DNA of 64,000 nucleotides. It comes from Rhizobiaceae bacterium. GTDB taxonomy: Bacteria > Pseudomonadota > Alphaproteobacteria > Rhizobiales > Rhizobiaceae. Both the position numbers and the translations under genes were made by a program. Positions 42,453 to 51,264 of this stretch are shown piece after piece (positions within the stretch are counted from its first letter, which is position 1; the number at the start of each line of letters is the position of its first letter). The notes beneath the pieces were generated by a model. It did no database searches, was not told where the DNA came from, and saw only the letters and a list, made by a program, of their open reading frames with translations. The stretch is from positions 124,001-188,000 of the forward strand of contig JANQKQ010000042.1 of NCBI GenBank assembly GCA_028281105.1, read 5' to 3'.

Positions 42453-43714
42453 AGCAGGTCCTCTGCGTTGGCTGCACGCGCCATTGCGACTAAGGCGGCG
42501 CTGTCGGGGGGGCGCCGCAGGAGAAGCGAACGGCCAAGATCAAGGCTTCGAGCCTCCAGCTTGGCGCGCGCGGCGGTGTCCTCGATCGTTTCGAAATCGG
42601 CATTGTGGGCCAGGGTGAGGATGCGACGGTGCAGCTCCACGCCGCAAAAGCCCATCGCGTCATTCCAGATGTGGGTGAGCAGGCCATCGCGTGCGCCGTC
42701 CGATGATTGGCCCTGATCTTCCCACAAGCTGCGTGGGTAGATGATGCCGGCGCGCTGTGTCGCCCAAAGATGCTTGAACTCTTCAATGAAGGCGCCGCTC
42801 GTCTCCTCAATCACGGACAGCAGCCAATCTTGATAGGCATCCAAACCATCTGGGGGCCGATGCGCCGGTTGGCTGAAATAGGCCATCAAGTAGTTGGAGA
42901 TCAGCATGCCCAGATCGAAACCGAACGGACCGTAGAACGCGAACTCAGGGTCTATCACCTTGGTATCGCTGTCCGTGCACATCACCGAACCGGTGTGCAA
43001 ATCGCCGTGCATCAACGTTTCACCACCCGAGGTAAAGCGCATCAGCATCATCTGCGCGGCGGCCTTGACGGCCGGATCGGCACGCAGTCGATCAACCGCC
43101 GGCTGCAGCTCCGGTGTGTGATGATTGCGTTCGGCGTCATAGTAGCTGTCGGTGAACACCAGCTGTTCGGTAATGTCGCAAAGCTCGACATTGCCGGCGA
43201 AGAGGGCGGTATCAGCCTTCTTTTGCCCGGCATCCATGGAAAGGTCCGATCCACGGAAGGCAGTCCTGGCACAGAACTTTCCAAGCGCCGGCCCCAAGCC
43301 CTGCACGCGCTCGCCTTTGATGAGTTTGCCGCGCAAGATGATGTGGGGGGAGAGATATTCCATGACGATGAGGGCTTGGGTCTCGTCGAAATGATAGATC
43401 TGCGGCACCATGCCGGGATCACGCGCGGCTTGGCGCGTCAGGGCATGATACTCGAAAAAAGCCCGCTTCAGCGGGAGAGGCCAGCTGTCGCCGACCAGCC
43501 GGACGTAGGGAAGGGCTTGTTTGACAACCAGCTGGCCGGCTGGCCCGGTTACGATGAACACAAGGTTCAAGTTTCCGTCGCCAACTTCCCTTACAGACCA
43601 GCTTTCGGGGTCTGGGCCAACCCTGGCCTTCACGTCGGCCAACGAGGCCAGGCGTGTGGGCAGCGTTTCAACCGTGAGTGCCTCATAGCCCTTTGGAATC
43701 TCGTTCAATCCCAC
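42449..43714 (-). CDS. mtnK: S-methyl-5-thioribose kinase
   Basis: The 421-residue kinase has the MtnK nucleotide and catalytic motifs: [36 protein letters not shown] (catalytic Asp) and [11 protein letters not shown]. It phosphorylates C1 of free 5-methylthioribose. Because it acts on the free sugar, it fits the divergent sugar importer better than an internal nucleoside route. It heads the operon mtnK-mtnA-aldolase-sorC. Confidence 0.93.
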   Translation of the reverse strand: MGLNEIPKGYEALTVETLPTRLASLADVKARVGPDPESWSVREVGDGNLNLVFIVTGPAGQLVVKQALPYVRLVGDSWPLPLKRAFFEYHALTRQAARDPGMVPQIYHFDETQALIVMEYLSPHIILRGKLIKGERVQGLGPALGKFCARTAFRGSDLSMDAGQKKADTALFAGNVELCDITEQLVFTDSYYDAERNHHTPELQPAVDRLRADPAVKAAAQMMLMRFTSGGETLMHGDLHTGSVMCTDSDTKVIDPEFAFYGPFGFDLGMLISNYLMAYFSQPAHRPPDGLDAYQDWLLSVIEETSGAFIEEFKHLWATQRAGIIYPRSLWEDQGQSSDGARDGLLTHIWNDAMGFCGVELHRRILTLAHNADFETIEDTAARAKLEARSLDLGRSLLLRRPPDSAALVAMARAANAEDLL

Positions 43715-43908
43715 CGATTCCTTCCTCCTGTGCCGCGTCTCCCCAGAGCCTGTTCGGTTTTGATTGAATCAGAACCGGGCTCAAAGGTTTGCTTCTGCGC
43801 ACATCCTTCACGGATAGCCGGTTCCAACACAATCCTGAATGTGCTCTAGGCGAACGCGCCTGCTTGAACCTTGTTTGTTGGGCCAAGTCTGGTCGGTCAT
43901 TTCATCAT

Positions 43909-43928
43909 TTGTCAAGTAGCCTTGACTT
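43909..43928. promoter_or_regulatory. Candidate SorC operator 1
   Basis: TTGTCAA-N6-TTGACTT lies in the 43715-44008 gap between the divergent mtnK and transporter operons. It is an inverted repeat of GTCAA/TTGAC. The same half-sites recur at 47797-47815 in front of the transketolase genes. Assignment to the SorC protein is inference. Nothing else is recognised in the gap. Confidence 0.5.
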
Positions 43929-44008
43929 TTGCCATACAGACCATCACGATCTTGGGAGGGAGCAACCACGGACAAACCGTGGGCGAACAAGAAACAGGCC
44001 GTACCCCG

Positions 44009-45535
44009 ATGGAACATTCTGCCTGCCGTGTGATCGGTATCGAAAAAGCCTTCGGACCGAACCGCGTCTTGCGCGGTGTTGACCTGACGATTCCGGCGGG
44101 TCAGGTCACGGTACTTATGGGCGCGAATGGCGCCGGCAAATCGACGCTGGTCAAAATTCTGTGCGGCGTGCACGCTCACGATGCCGGTCACATCGAGTTG
44201 TTCGGCGAAGCGTTCTCGCCTACTTCCCCCTCCCAAGCCATCGACGCTGGCGTCGTGACCGTTCACCAAGCCATCAACGACGGTGTGATTCCGGACCTTG
44301 ATGTCGCATCCAACTTGATGCTCGACCAGCTCAATGCCGCCGGCGCGGGTTTTTTCATCAATCGTCGAAAGCTGCGGAGCGGCGCGCGCGCGATCGCCGG
44401 GGCGATGGGTTTGGACATTGACGTGGCCGCCCAGGTGGCCGACCTTGACGTGGCCGAGCGGCAGCTCATCGCCATCGCACGGGCGATGGCCAGGGAGCCG
44501 AAGGTTCTGATTTTGGATGAACCGACATCGTCCCTGTCGGCGACCGAGGCCGAGCGCCTGTTCAAGCTGCTCGATCATCTGCGCGAAACCGGCGTAGCAA
44601 TTCTCTATATATCCCACCGCATGTCGGACATCCGCCGGATCGCCGATCGGATCATCTCCATGCGTGACGGGCAGATATCGGGTACTTTCGAAACCCAGCC
44701 GCTCGACTATGAGGGCGCCGTGACGGCCATGCTGGGCCACGCCATGACGGCAGTCGATATCGAGGTTGCGGACCGAGGCGACAAGGTGCTCGAATTGGTC
44801 GATCTGCGGTTGTCGGAAACCGGTGCCGCGATAAACCTGACTGTCCATCGCAACGAAGTTCTGGCGATCACCGGTCTGCTGGGCAGCGGCAAGACGAAGC
44901 TGGCCTCTGTCCTGTTTGGATTGGAAGAGCCGCTGAGCGGCCAGATTCGCCTGTGTGGCGAACCGTTCGCGCCTGCATCGCCGGGCGAGGCGATCGCCGC
45001 CGGCGTTTTCATGTTGCCGAAGGACCGCGCGTCGAACGGCGTTGTCCCGACCTTTGACATCACGAAAAACCTGACCTTGCCGTTTACGGCGCGCCATGCG
45101 CCATTTTCGTTCCTGAGCAGAAACAGAGAGCGGCGGACAACACAGTCGATGATCGATCAGCTGGGCGTTGTGTGCCAATCGCCGGGCGACGACATCGGCA
45201 CGCTGTCCGGCGGCAACCAGCAAAAGATCATGGTCGGACGTTGGATGGCCGAAGCGAGCCAGCTTCTCCTGCTCGACGAACCCTTCCAGGGCGTCGATAT
45301 CCGCGCACGGCGCGACATTGGCCGGTCCATCCGCGAAACTGCGGTCGATCGGGCGACCATTGTCTTTGCGGCGGAATTGGACGAGGCGCTTGAGATCGCG
45401 GACCGAATTCTTGTCCTCTACGAGCACAGCCTGGTTGGCGAGCATCGCAACGAAGGGATCGACCTGGGTTCCGTACTGGCCCAGGTTTCCGGCCAATCTG
45501 CCCAACAGCGGCCAACACAGATGTCCGCTTCATGA
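44009..45535 (+). CDS. Sugar ABC transporter ATPase (RbsA-like, duplicated)
   Basis: Start 44009 gives 508 residues, the normal RbsA size; the frame is open further upstream to 43871 but crosses the candidate operator. The first ABC half has Walker A GANGAGKST and Walker B LILDEPTSSLS. The second has a degenerate Walker A (LLGSGKTK) and signature LSGGNQQK with LLDEPFQGVD. This is the CUT2 family that drives pentose-like sugar import. It overlaps the permease gene by ATGA. Confidence 0.93.
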   Translation: MEHSACRVIGIEKAFGPNRVLRGVDLTIPAGQVTVLMGANGAGKSTLVKILCGVHAHDAGHIELFGEAFSPTSPSQAIDAGVVTVHQAINDGVIPDLDVASNLMLDQLNAAGAGFFINRRKLRSGARAIAGAMGLDIDVAAQVADLDVAERQLIAIARAMAREPKVLILDEPTSSLSATEAERLFKLLDHLRETGVAILYISHRMSDIRRIADRIISMRDGQISGTFETQPLDYEGAVTAMLGHAMTAVDIEVADRGDKVLELVDLRLSETGAAINLTVHRNEVLAITGLLGSGKTKLASVLFGLEEPLSGQIRLCGEPFAPASPGEAIAAGVFMLPKDRASNGVVPTFDITKNLTLPFTARHAPFSFLSRNRERRTTQSMIDQLGVVCQSPGDDIGTLSGGNQQKIMVGRWMAEASQLLLLDEPFQGVDIRARRDIGRSIRETAVDRATIVFAAELDEALEIADRILVLYEHSLVGEHRNEGIDLGSVLAQVSGQSAQQRPTQMSAS

Positions 45536-46590
45536 CCACCGACACGCAAGCCTCCCGGCCTGTGCCACCCCCTGTTGATCGCCCGCAAACATTGGTCAAC
45601 TTGGCGGTTCGCTACGGATTCCTGTGTTTGCTGCTGGGCTTGATCGTCTTCTTTTCCCTGGCGGCGCCCGGTTTTGCCGGGCCGCGTTCGGCTGCCTTTA
45701 TCTTCCAGTCGGTCGCCATCACCGGCATCCTGGCCCTGGGCGTCACCTGCACGCTGGTGGTTGGTGGTTTCGATTTGTCCATTGGGTCGGTGGCGACGTC
45801 CGCCCTCATGTTATCGGCCTACATGATGGTGGTTCTCGAGCAGTCGGCTTTTGTCGCGGTTTTGGCCTGTTTGATCATGGGCGCCTTTGTCGGCCTGATT
45901 AACGGGCTGTTGATCGTCAGGATGCGGGTTCCCGATCTGCTGGCGACGCTTGGCATGATGTTCCTGCTGATCGGGCTGCAACGCATTCCGACCGAGGGAC
46001 GGTCGATCTCCACCGGTATGACGCTGCCTGGCGGTGAAGTGGCTGAAGGCACCTTCTCGGCCGCCTTTTTGTGGCTGGGCCGCCATCGGTTCGATTTCGT
46101 TCTCGAAGACCTGATTCCTGTGCCGGTCGTCGTCTTCCTGATCGTCGGCGTTCTGGTCTGGGTGTTCCTGGAACTGACGCGCCATGGTCGCCTGATGTAC
46201 GCCATCGGCTCGAATGAGCGTGCAACCGCGCTCGCAGGGACCAACGTCAATCGCTACAAGATCACCGCGTACATGATCTCCGGCGTGATGGCTTCGATTG
46301 GCGGCATCTTGCTAGCTGCAAGGCTCGGGCGCGGCGACATCGCATCCGGCAACAACTTGCTTCTCGACAGCGTGGCCGCGGCGCTCATCGGCTTCGCCGT
46401 TCTCGGCGTCGCCAAACCCAACGCGTTTGGAACCGCCATCGGCGCGCTGTTCGTCGGCGTTTTGCTGCAGGGCCTCACCATGATGAATGCGCCCTACTAC
46501 ACCCAAGATTTCGTCAAGGGCGCGGTTCTGGTCGTCGCGCTGATGTTCACGTTTGCACTTTCCACGCGCAGGCGCGGAGGGGGCCACTAG
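45532..46590 (+). CDS. Sugar ABC transporter permease (RbsC-like)
   Basis: The 352-residue multi-pass protein has the CUT2 permease pattern (GVTCTLVVGGFDLSIGSVA, GLINGLLIVRMRVPDLLATLGMMFL, YAIGSNERATALAGTNVNRYKI). It overlaps the ATPase gene by 4 bases and is followed by the binding-protein gene. With MtnK/MtnA divergent, the likely substrate is a ribose derivative. Confidence 0.92.
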   Translation: MTTDTQASRPVPPPVDRPQTLVNLAVRYGFLCLLLGLIVFFSLAAPGFAGPRSAAFIFQSVAITGILALGVTCTLVVGGFDLSIGSVATSALMLSAYMMVVLEQSAFVAVLACLIMGAFVGLINGLLIVRMRVPDLLATLGMMFLLIGLQRIPTEGRSISTGMTLPGGEVAEGTFSAAFLWLGRHRFDFVLEDLIPVPVVVFLIVGVLVWVFLELTRHGRLMYAIGSNERATALAGTNVNRYKITAYMISGVMASIGGILLAARLGRGDIASGNNLLLDSVAAALIGFAVLGVAKPNAFGTAIGALFVGVLLQGLTMMNAPYYTQDFVKGAVLVVALMFTFALSTRRRGGGH

Positions 46591-46650
46591 GAGGGGGGGC
46601 ACCAAATGTGCCTGGCCCAAGAAATCTCAAGTCAAGAAGGAGAAACACCA

Positions 46651-47703
46651 ATGATGGGTACCAAACGAACCTTTATGAAGATGCTGGCGGGCGCGCTTGT
46701 CGTTTCGACCGGCATGACAGGCGCTGCGCTCGCGCAAGATATGCCAGCTCCCTTCGACAATGCCGCCGACGTGCAGATTGCATTGGTGCGGTATCTGTCC
46801 ACCGGGGACTTCTTCCAAGCCTATCTTGCCGGCGTTGAAGCCCAGGCCGAAGCTCTCGGCGTCGACCTTCGCGTCTTCGATAGTCGTCAGGATGCGGCCC
46901 TTCAGGCCGATATGGTCGACCAGGCGATTGCTCTGGGTGTGGACGGTATCGTGATCCAACACGGTCTGACGGAATCCATGCGCGATGCTGCTCAACGGGC
47001 CGTCGATGCCGGGATCAAAGTCGTTGCGTTCGACGTCAACGTCGAGAACGAGGCCGTGCCGCAGATTGAGCAATCGGACTATCTGTTGGGCCGGATGGCG
47101 CTCGACCGGGCCGTCGAAGACAATGGCACCGAATGGACGGCTGCCTATGTCTATGTTCCCGGGATCGCGCCGCTCGATCGCCGCGATGTCGCTTGGCAGG
47201 AAATTCGCGAGGAGAATGCCGGCATTAACGAGGTCGCGCGCTTCGGCACCCTGGATAATCCAATCGCCAACTCAAACGCCAACCAAGCCCGCTCCGTGCT
47301 TCAGGCAAACCCGGGCATCGATGTGGTGTTCGCGCCATATGATGAGTTTGCCAAAGGCGTGGTCATCGCCGTGAACGAGGCCGGCATGGGCGACCAGGTC
47401 AGCATCTATTCCGCCGACGTTTCGACTGCGGATATTGCGGTGATGCGTGAGCCGGGAAGCCCGTGGAAAGCCACCGTGGCCACCAATCCGGCCGTGGTTG
47501 GCGAAGTCTCCGTGCGCTCGCTCGCGATCATGCTGGCTGGTGGCGACCCCGGCGCCCAGGTCATCGTGCCGCCTACCTTGATCACGCAGGACTTCCTGAA
47601 CGAATCAGACATCTCCAACATGGATGATCTGTCGTCCGCCATGCCGCAGTTCCAGCACGCTGATGTGGCGATGACCGATTGGATGCCTCTGCCTCCGCGC
47701 TAG
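46651..47703 (+). CDS. Sugar ABC transporter substrate-binding protein (RbsB-like)
   Basis: AAGGAG lies nine bases before ATG 46651, which begins the signal peptide (MMGTKRTFMKMLAGALVVST, cleavage near ALAQD). The mature part is a periplasmic binding protein of the CUT2 type (QIALVRYLSTGDFFQAYLAG, DGIVIQHGLTESM, VFAPYDEFAKGVV). A strong terminator follows the stop. Confidence 0.92.
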   Translation: MMGTKRTFMKMLAGALVVSTGMTGAALAQDMPAPFDNAADVQIALVRYLSTGDFFQAYLAGVEAQAEALGVDLRVFDSRQDAALQADMVDQAIALGVDGIVIQHGLTESMRDAAQRAVDAGIKVVAFDVNVENEAVPQIEQSDYLLGRMALDRAVEDNGTEWTAAYVYVPGIAPLDRRDVAWQEIREENAGINEVARFGTLDNPIANSNANQARSVLQANPGIDVVFAPYDEFAKGVVIAVNEAGMGDQVSIYSADVSTADIAVMREPGSPWKATVATNPAVVGEVSVRSLAIMLAGGDPGAQVIVPPTLITQDFLNESDISNMDDLSSAMPQFQHADVAMTDWMPLPPR

Positions 47704-47725
47704 GCGGTTTCATCCATACACATTC

Positions 47726-47747
47726 AAGGGGGCCTTATGGCCCCCTT
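47726..47747 (+). terminator. Rho-independent terminator after sugar-binding-protein gene
   Basis: A perfect 9-bp stem (AAGGGGGCC/GGCCCCCTT) with a TTAT loop is followed by GTTTATT, 22 bases after the stop. It would uncouple the transporter operon from the transketolase/RLP operon. Confidence 0.85.
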
Positions 47748-47796
47748 GTTTATTGGCGGCCCATGGCCTCGACATCAACATTTTCGAACTTTACAA

Positions 47797-47815
47797 TTGT
47801 CAATTCATTTGACTT
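47797..47815. promoter_or_regulatory. Candidate SorC operator 2
   Basis: TTGTCAA-N5-TTGACTT shares its half-sites and flanks with 43909-43928. It ends right at an in-frame ATG (47816), which argues against that codon as the start of the transketolase gene. Confidence 0.5.
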
Positions 47816-47857
47816 ATGCAAAACCAGCTTGACCGCGTTTCGCAAGGATGGATGGTG

Positions 47858-48802
47858 ATGGGCGTGAGCCGTCGCAACGCAAGAACAACCGAGGAGATCG
47901 CGCTTGGCATCCGCCGCCGGGTCTTCGAGCACGCCATGCGCAACAATGGTGGCTATCTTAGCCAGGCATGCTCAGCGGCGGAGCAACTGGCCTGGCTGTA
48001 CAATGAGCAGTTGGAGCTGGGGGCGCCGACGCTTCCCATGATCCCAAAGCCCTTTGGCGGCGTGCCTTCGCCCGACAATCCAACATACCATACCGGCGCT
48101 GGCTACAACGGCCCGCCACACAGCGATTTTGATCGTCTGTTCATCGCTCCGGCGCACTATGCGTTGGTGGCCTATGCGACACTGATTGAAGTTGAGCGGA
48201 TGGCTCCCGAGGGCCTTGAGATGTTCAACAAAGACGGTTCGTCCGTGGAGATGATCGGCGCTGAACACTCACCGGGCATGGAAGTGCACAACGGGACGCT
48301 GGGTATTGGCCTGTCCACCGCGGCCGGCCTCGCCTGGGCACGTAAGCGTAGGAAGGAAACCGGCAAGACCTGGGTCTTCATGTCCGATGGTGAGGTGCAG
48401 GAAGGGCAGACGTGGGAGGCCATCCAATGCGCCGCGCACCATGGCATCGATAACCTTTACGCCATCATGGACGTCAACCGTCAGCAATGCGATGGCGCCA
48501 TGAACGCCGTGATGGAAGTTGGCGACATCAAGAGCAAGATGGAAAACTTTGGCGCCGTCGTGGTCTCGATCGACGGCCATAAGCTCGATGAAATGCGCGA
48601 CGCGGCAAAGGAAAAGCACAAAGGCAAACCGCTGATCATCTTGGCTAACACGTCTCCGTTCCAGGGCATGCCCACACTGCAACAGCGCTTCCCACGGCTT
48701 CATTATGTGCGTTTCAAGTCTGAAGACGAGCGCGCCGAGATGAACCACGATATTGCCCGCGCGCTAGGGGTGGACCCGATCGACTACAGGGGAGCGCACT
48801 GA
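47858..48802 (+). CDS. Transketolase, N-terminal subunit
   Basis: Start 47858 has AGGA nine bases upstream; ATGs at 47816 and 47852 are in frame but worse placed. The ~314-residue protein carries the TPP site: AEHSPGMEVHNGTLGIGLSTAAG and SDGEVQEGQTWEA..NLYAIMDVN. It is the first half of a split transketolase, transferring two-carbon units between sugar phosphates. Its stop overlaps the start of the second half (TGATG). A terminator and a candidate operator lie upstream, so this arm has its own promoter. Confidence 0.9.
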   Translation: MGVSRRNARTTEEIALGIRRRVFEHAMRNNGGYLSQACSAAEQLAWLYNEQLELGAPTLPMIPKPFGGVPSPDNPTYHTGAGYNGPPHSDFDRLFIAPAHYALVAYATLIEVERMAPEGLEMFNKDGSSVEMIGAEHSPGMEVHNGTLGIGLSTAAGLAWARKRRKETGKTWVFMSDGEVQEGQTWEAIQCAAHHGIDNLYAIMDVNRQQCDGAMNAVMEVGDIKSKMENFGAVVVSIDGHKLDEMRDAAKEKHKGKPLIILANTSPFQGMPTLQQRFPRLHYVRFKSEDERAEMNHDIARALGVDPIDYRGAH

Positions 48803-49806
48803 TGGCCGAGATGGTCAATCGGCCCTACGAGCGGGCGTTCGAAGCCCATGCGATGGCGCACCGCGAGGTGCTGTGCCTGTCAGCCGATCTCACTTCGTCG
48901 TGTGAGATCGACAAGTTCCGCGACAAGCATCCGGAGAAGTTTTTGTCTTTGGGCATGGCTGAGCAGAACATGCTGTCTTTTGCCGGCGGGCTGGGCATGG
49001 CCGGCTTTCGGCCCTTCCTGCACACCTTTGGCGTCTTCCTCTATCGTCGGCCCTACGACCAGCTGATGGCGTGCGTTGCTTACCCGCGTCGCAAAGTGCG
49101 CCTGATGGGCTTCCTCCCAGGCATCACGACGCCAGGGGGCATGACGCACCAAGCCATCGAAGATATCTCGGTGATGCGCTCGATCCCCAACATGACCATT
49201 CTTGAAACTGGCGACGCGACCGAGGTCGAGAGCATATGCGAAGCCGCCGATAGCATTGATGGCCCGGTCTACTGCCGCGTCTTGCGCGGGTCCGTGCCGC
49301 GCTTGTTCGACACGCCCATCGAAGTCGGCCGGATGCGCGAACTGGCGCTTGGCGATGATGTCCTGATCGTCACATCCGGCATCACAACGGAGGAAGCCCT
49401 GCGCGCGCGTGGCGCACTGGAGGCAAAGGGCGTTCGCGTGCGCCACCTCCATCTCAACACGATCAAACCGTTCAACGCCGAGGCGATGCTGGACCACATT
49501 CACGCGGTCAAGGGCGGCGTGGTGACATTGGAGAACCATGTCACCGAAGGCGGCGTTGGCTCTCTCGTCGCAGAGATCATGGCCGATAACGGCGTCGGCA
49601 AGCGCTTGGTCCGGTTGGGATTGAAAGACACCTATGCCCATGGGGGTTCGCGCCCTTACCTCATGAAGTACTACGGATTGGACGCCACGGCGCTCATTGC
49701 CGGTGTTGAGAAGTTGCTTGGGTCACGCCTTGGCATCACGCAACGCGATCTGACCAGCGCACGTGTCGAAGCTGTCCATTCCACCGTGAAGGCCGAAGGC
49801 CTGTGA
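48802..49806 (+). CDS. Transketolase, C-terminal subunit
   Basis: The 334-residue protein has the pyrimidine-binding half (SLGMAEQNMLSFAGGLGMAGFRPF with the conserved Glu) and the C-terminal domain (DVLIVTSGITTEEAL). It pairs with the preceding gene to form a heterotetrameric transketolase or a related TPP enzyme such as a DXP-synthase-like transferase. Its stop overlaps the RuBisCO-like gene start. Confidence 0.9.
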   Translation: MAEMVNRPYERAFEAHAMAHREVLCLSADLTSSCEIDKFRDKHPEKFLSLGMAEQNMLSFAGGLGMAGFRPFLHTFGVFLYRRPYDQLMACVAYPRRKVRLMGFLPGITTPGGMTHQAIEDISVMRSIPNMTILETGDATEVESICEAADSIDGPVYCRVLRGSVPRLFDTPIEVGRMRELALGDDVLIVTSGITTEEALRARGALEAKGVRVRHLHLNTIKPFNAEAMLDHIHAVKGGVVTLENHVTEGGVGSLVAEIMADNGVGKRLVRLGLKDTYAHGGSRPYLMKYYGLDATALIAGVEKLLGSRLGITQRDLTSARVEAVHSTVKAEGL

Positions 49807-50942
49807 TGGAGGATTGGGCCTCAGGTCGATTCCACGTTACCTACCGTCTGTTCGCCGACACCCAAGATCAGGCCGAAGATCGCGCGGTGGGCATCGCGCT
49901 GGAGCAAACCGTCGAGGTTCCACGCGATGTTGTTCCTGCGGGCTTTGTCGAAGACACTATTATGGGTCAGGTCGAGAAAGTGGCCCCATCGGGCGACGGT
50001 CTTTTTGACGCCGTGATCAGCTACAGCCCGCAGAGCACGGGCACGGAGCTTCCCCAGCTTCTCAATGTCGTGATGGGCAACACCTCCATCCAAACCAGAG
50101 TGAAAACCATCGGCCTGGATCTCGGTCCGCTCAAAGCGGCCCACCCGGGAGCGCGATTTGGCATTGCCGGCCTTCGAGCCTTGGCCGGTGTCCCACGAGG
50201 TCCGCTCCTGTCGCCGGTGCTCAAGCCGCAGGGATCGAGCGCGCGGCGACTGGCCGATATCGCCTATATGTGCGCCGCCGGCGGCGCCCATCTGGTGAAA
50301 GAAGACCATGGCCTCACCGATCAACCCTGCGCGCCCTTTCGAGAGCGGGTGCTGCGCATCGGCGAAGCTGTTGCCAAGGCCAACGCCCAGACCGGACGCA
50401 AGACGCTGTATTTCGCAGGCCTTGCCGGCTGCAGCGAAGACCTGATGGAGAACGCTCGCTTTGCCAAGGAAAACGGCGCTCACGGCCTCCTCATCATGCC
50501 CGGGCTGTTTGGTTTCGACTTGGTGCGCCGCATCGCGCTCGATGACACCCTGGCGATGCCGGTAATGACGCATCCAAGCTTCCTTGGCCCCTACGTACTT
50601 TCTAAGGATACCGGCCTGACGCACGGGCTGATGTTCGGCACGCTGCAGCGTATCGCAGGATCCGACATTTCCGTGTTCCCGAATGTTGGCGGCCGCTTCG
50701 GCTTCACTGCAGACGAGTGCATGTCCATTGCCGACGCCTGCCGTGACGACTGCGCACCCGGACCGGCAATCTTCCCTTCGCCCGGCGGCGGCATGAGCGT
50801 TGAACGCGCGCCCGACATGATTGAGATGTATGGCGAGGATGCAGTGTTCCTGCTTGGCGGCAGCTTGCTGCGTTACGGCGACAGAATCGAGCAAGGCCTC
50901 GCCAAACTGCACAAGGCGATCGATGACAGCCTTGGCGCATAG
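49806..50942 (+). CDS. RuBisCO-like protein (form IV)
   Basis: The ~378-residue protein is colinear with RuBisCO large subunits: LLSPVLKPQG (Lys140, the proton-abstracting Lys), carbamate-Lys region LVKEDHGLTDQP (Lys165), MTHPSF, loop-6 region NVGGRFGF (Arg where RuBisCO has Lys) and phosphate-site glycines (PGGG, LLGGSLL). The RuBisCO metal motif KDDE is KEDH here, so CO2 fixation is very unlikely. The R. rubrum form IV enzyme isomerises methylthioribulose 1-phosphate, a good candidate reaction beside mtnK/mtnA. Apionate-type RLP decarboxylases are the alternative. Confidence 0.88.
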   Translation: MEDWASGRFHVTYRLFADTQDQAEDRAVGIALEQTVEVPRDVVPAGFVEDTIMGQVEKVAPSGDGLFDAVISYSPQSTGTELPQLLNVVMGNTSIQTRVKTIGLDLGPLKAAHPGARFGIAGLRALAGVPRGPLLSPVLKPQGSSARRLADIAYMCAAGGAHLVKEDHGLTDQPCAPFRERVLRIGEAVAKANAQTGRKTLYFAGLAGCSEDLMENARFAKENGAHGLLIMPGLFGFDLVRRIALDDTLAMPVMTHPSFLGPYVLSKDTGLTHGLMFGTLQRIAGSDISVFPNVGGRFGFTADECMSIADACRDDCAPGPAIFPSPGGGMSVERAPDMIEMYGEDAVFLLGGSLLRYGDRIEQGLAKLHKAIDDSLGA

Positions 50943-51010
50943 CGCCGTTTGTGACGAGCGAGCGTAGTCGCTTATCAGGGCCTGTTGCGGCCTAAGGTTG
51001 TCGGCGTTGT

Positions 51011-51148
51011 TCAGATCGCTATGGCTTGGCCGCCGTTCACGTCTAGCGATGCACCGGAGACGAAGCTTGCCTCCGGGGAGGCCAGATAGGCGATTGCCGC
51101 AGCCACGTCCTCGACGGCGCCGTAGCGGCCGATCCCCGCCATCCACAA
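51011..51148 (-). pseudogene. C-terminal fragment of a short-chain dehydrogenase
   Basis: The minus-strand frame reads GRYGAVEDVAAAIAYLASPE and ends with SGASLDVNGGQAIAI, the last ~45 residues of an SDR. The rest of the gene is missing; upstream is GntR-operator DNA. It is a remnant left by deletion or rearrangement between the two clusters. Confidence 0.8.
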
Positions 51149-51220
51149 ATGAGCAGGGCCAGTCCCTCTGGCAGGGCCAAACAGGTCGTTGGTCAAGGAG
51201 GCTTGCGTCCATCCTCATAA

Positions 51221-51239
51221 TGTTATAATCAATATAACA
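51221..51239. promoter_or_regulatory. Inverted repeat TGTTATA-N5-TATAACA, candidate GntR/HutC operator
   Basis: The 7-bp arms are perfect and lie 26 bases before the gntR start in an AT-rich stretch unlike the surroundings. HutC-type regulators bind such AT-rich dyads. Autoregulation is inferred. Confidence 0.6.
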
Positions 51240-51264
51240 ATTAATATGAATGATAGGTATAATA

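Noticed and set aside
43808-45505. Open frame of 565 codons on the minus strand
   Set aside because: It lies opposite the clear sugar ABC ATPase gene and shows no recognisable domain; high GC keeps the antisense frame open.
49821-51218. Open frame of 465 codons on the minus strand
   Set aside because: It is antisense to the RuBisCO-like gene and runs through non-coding DNA; composition is not protein-like.
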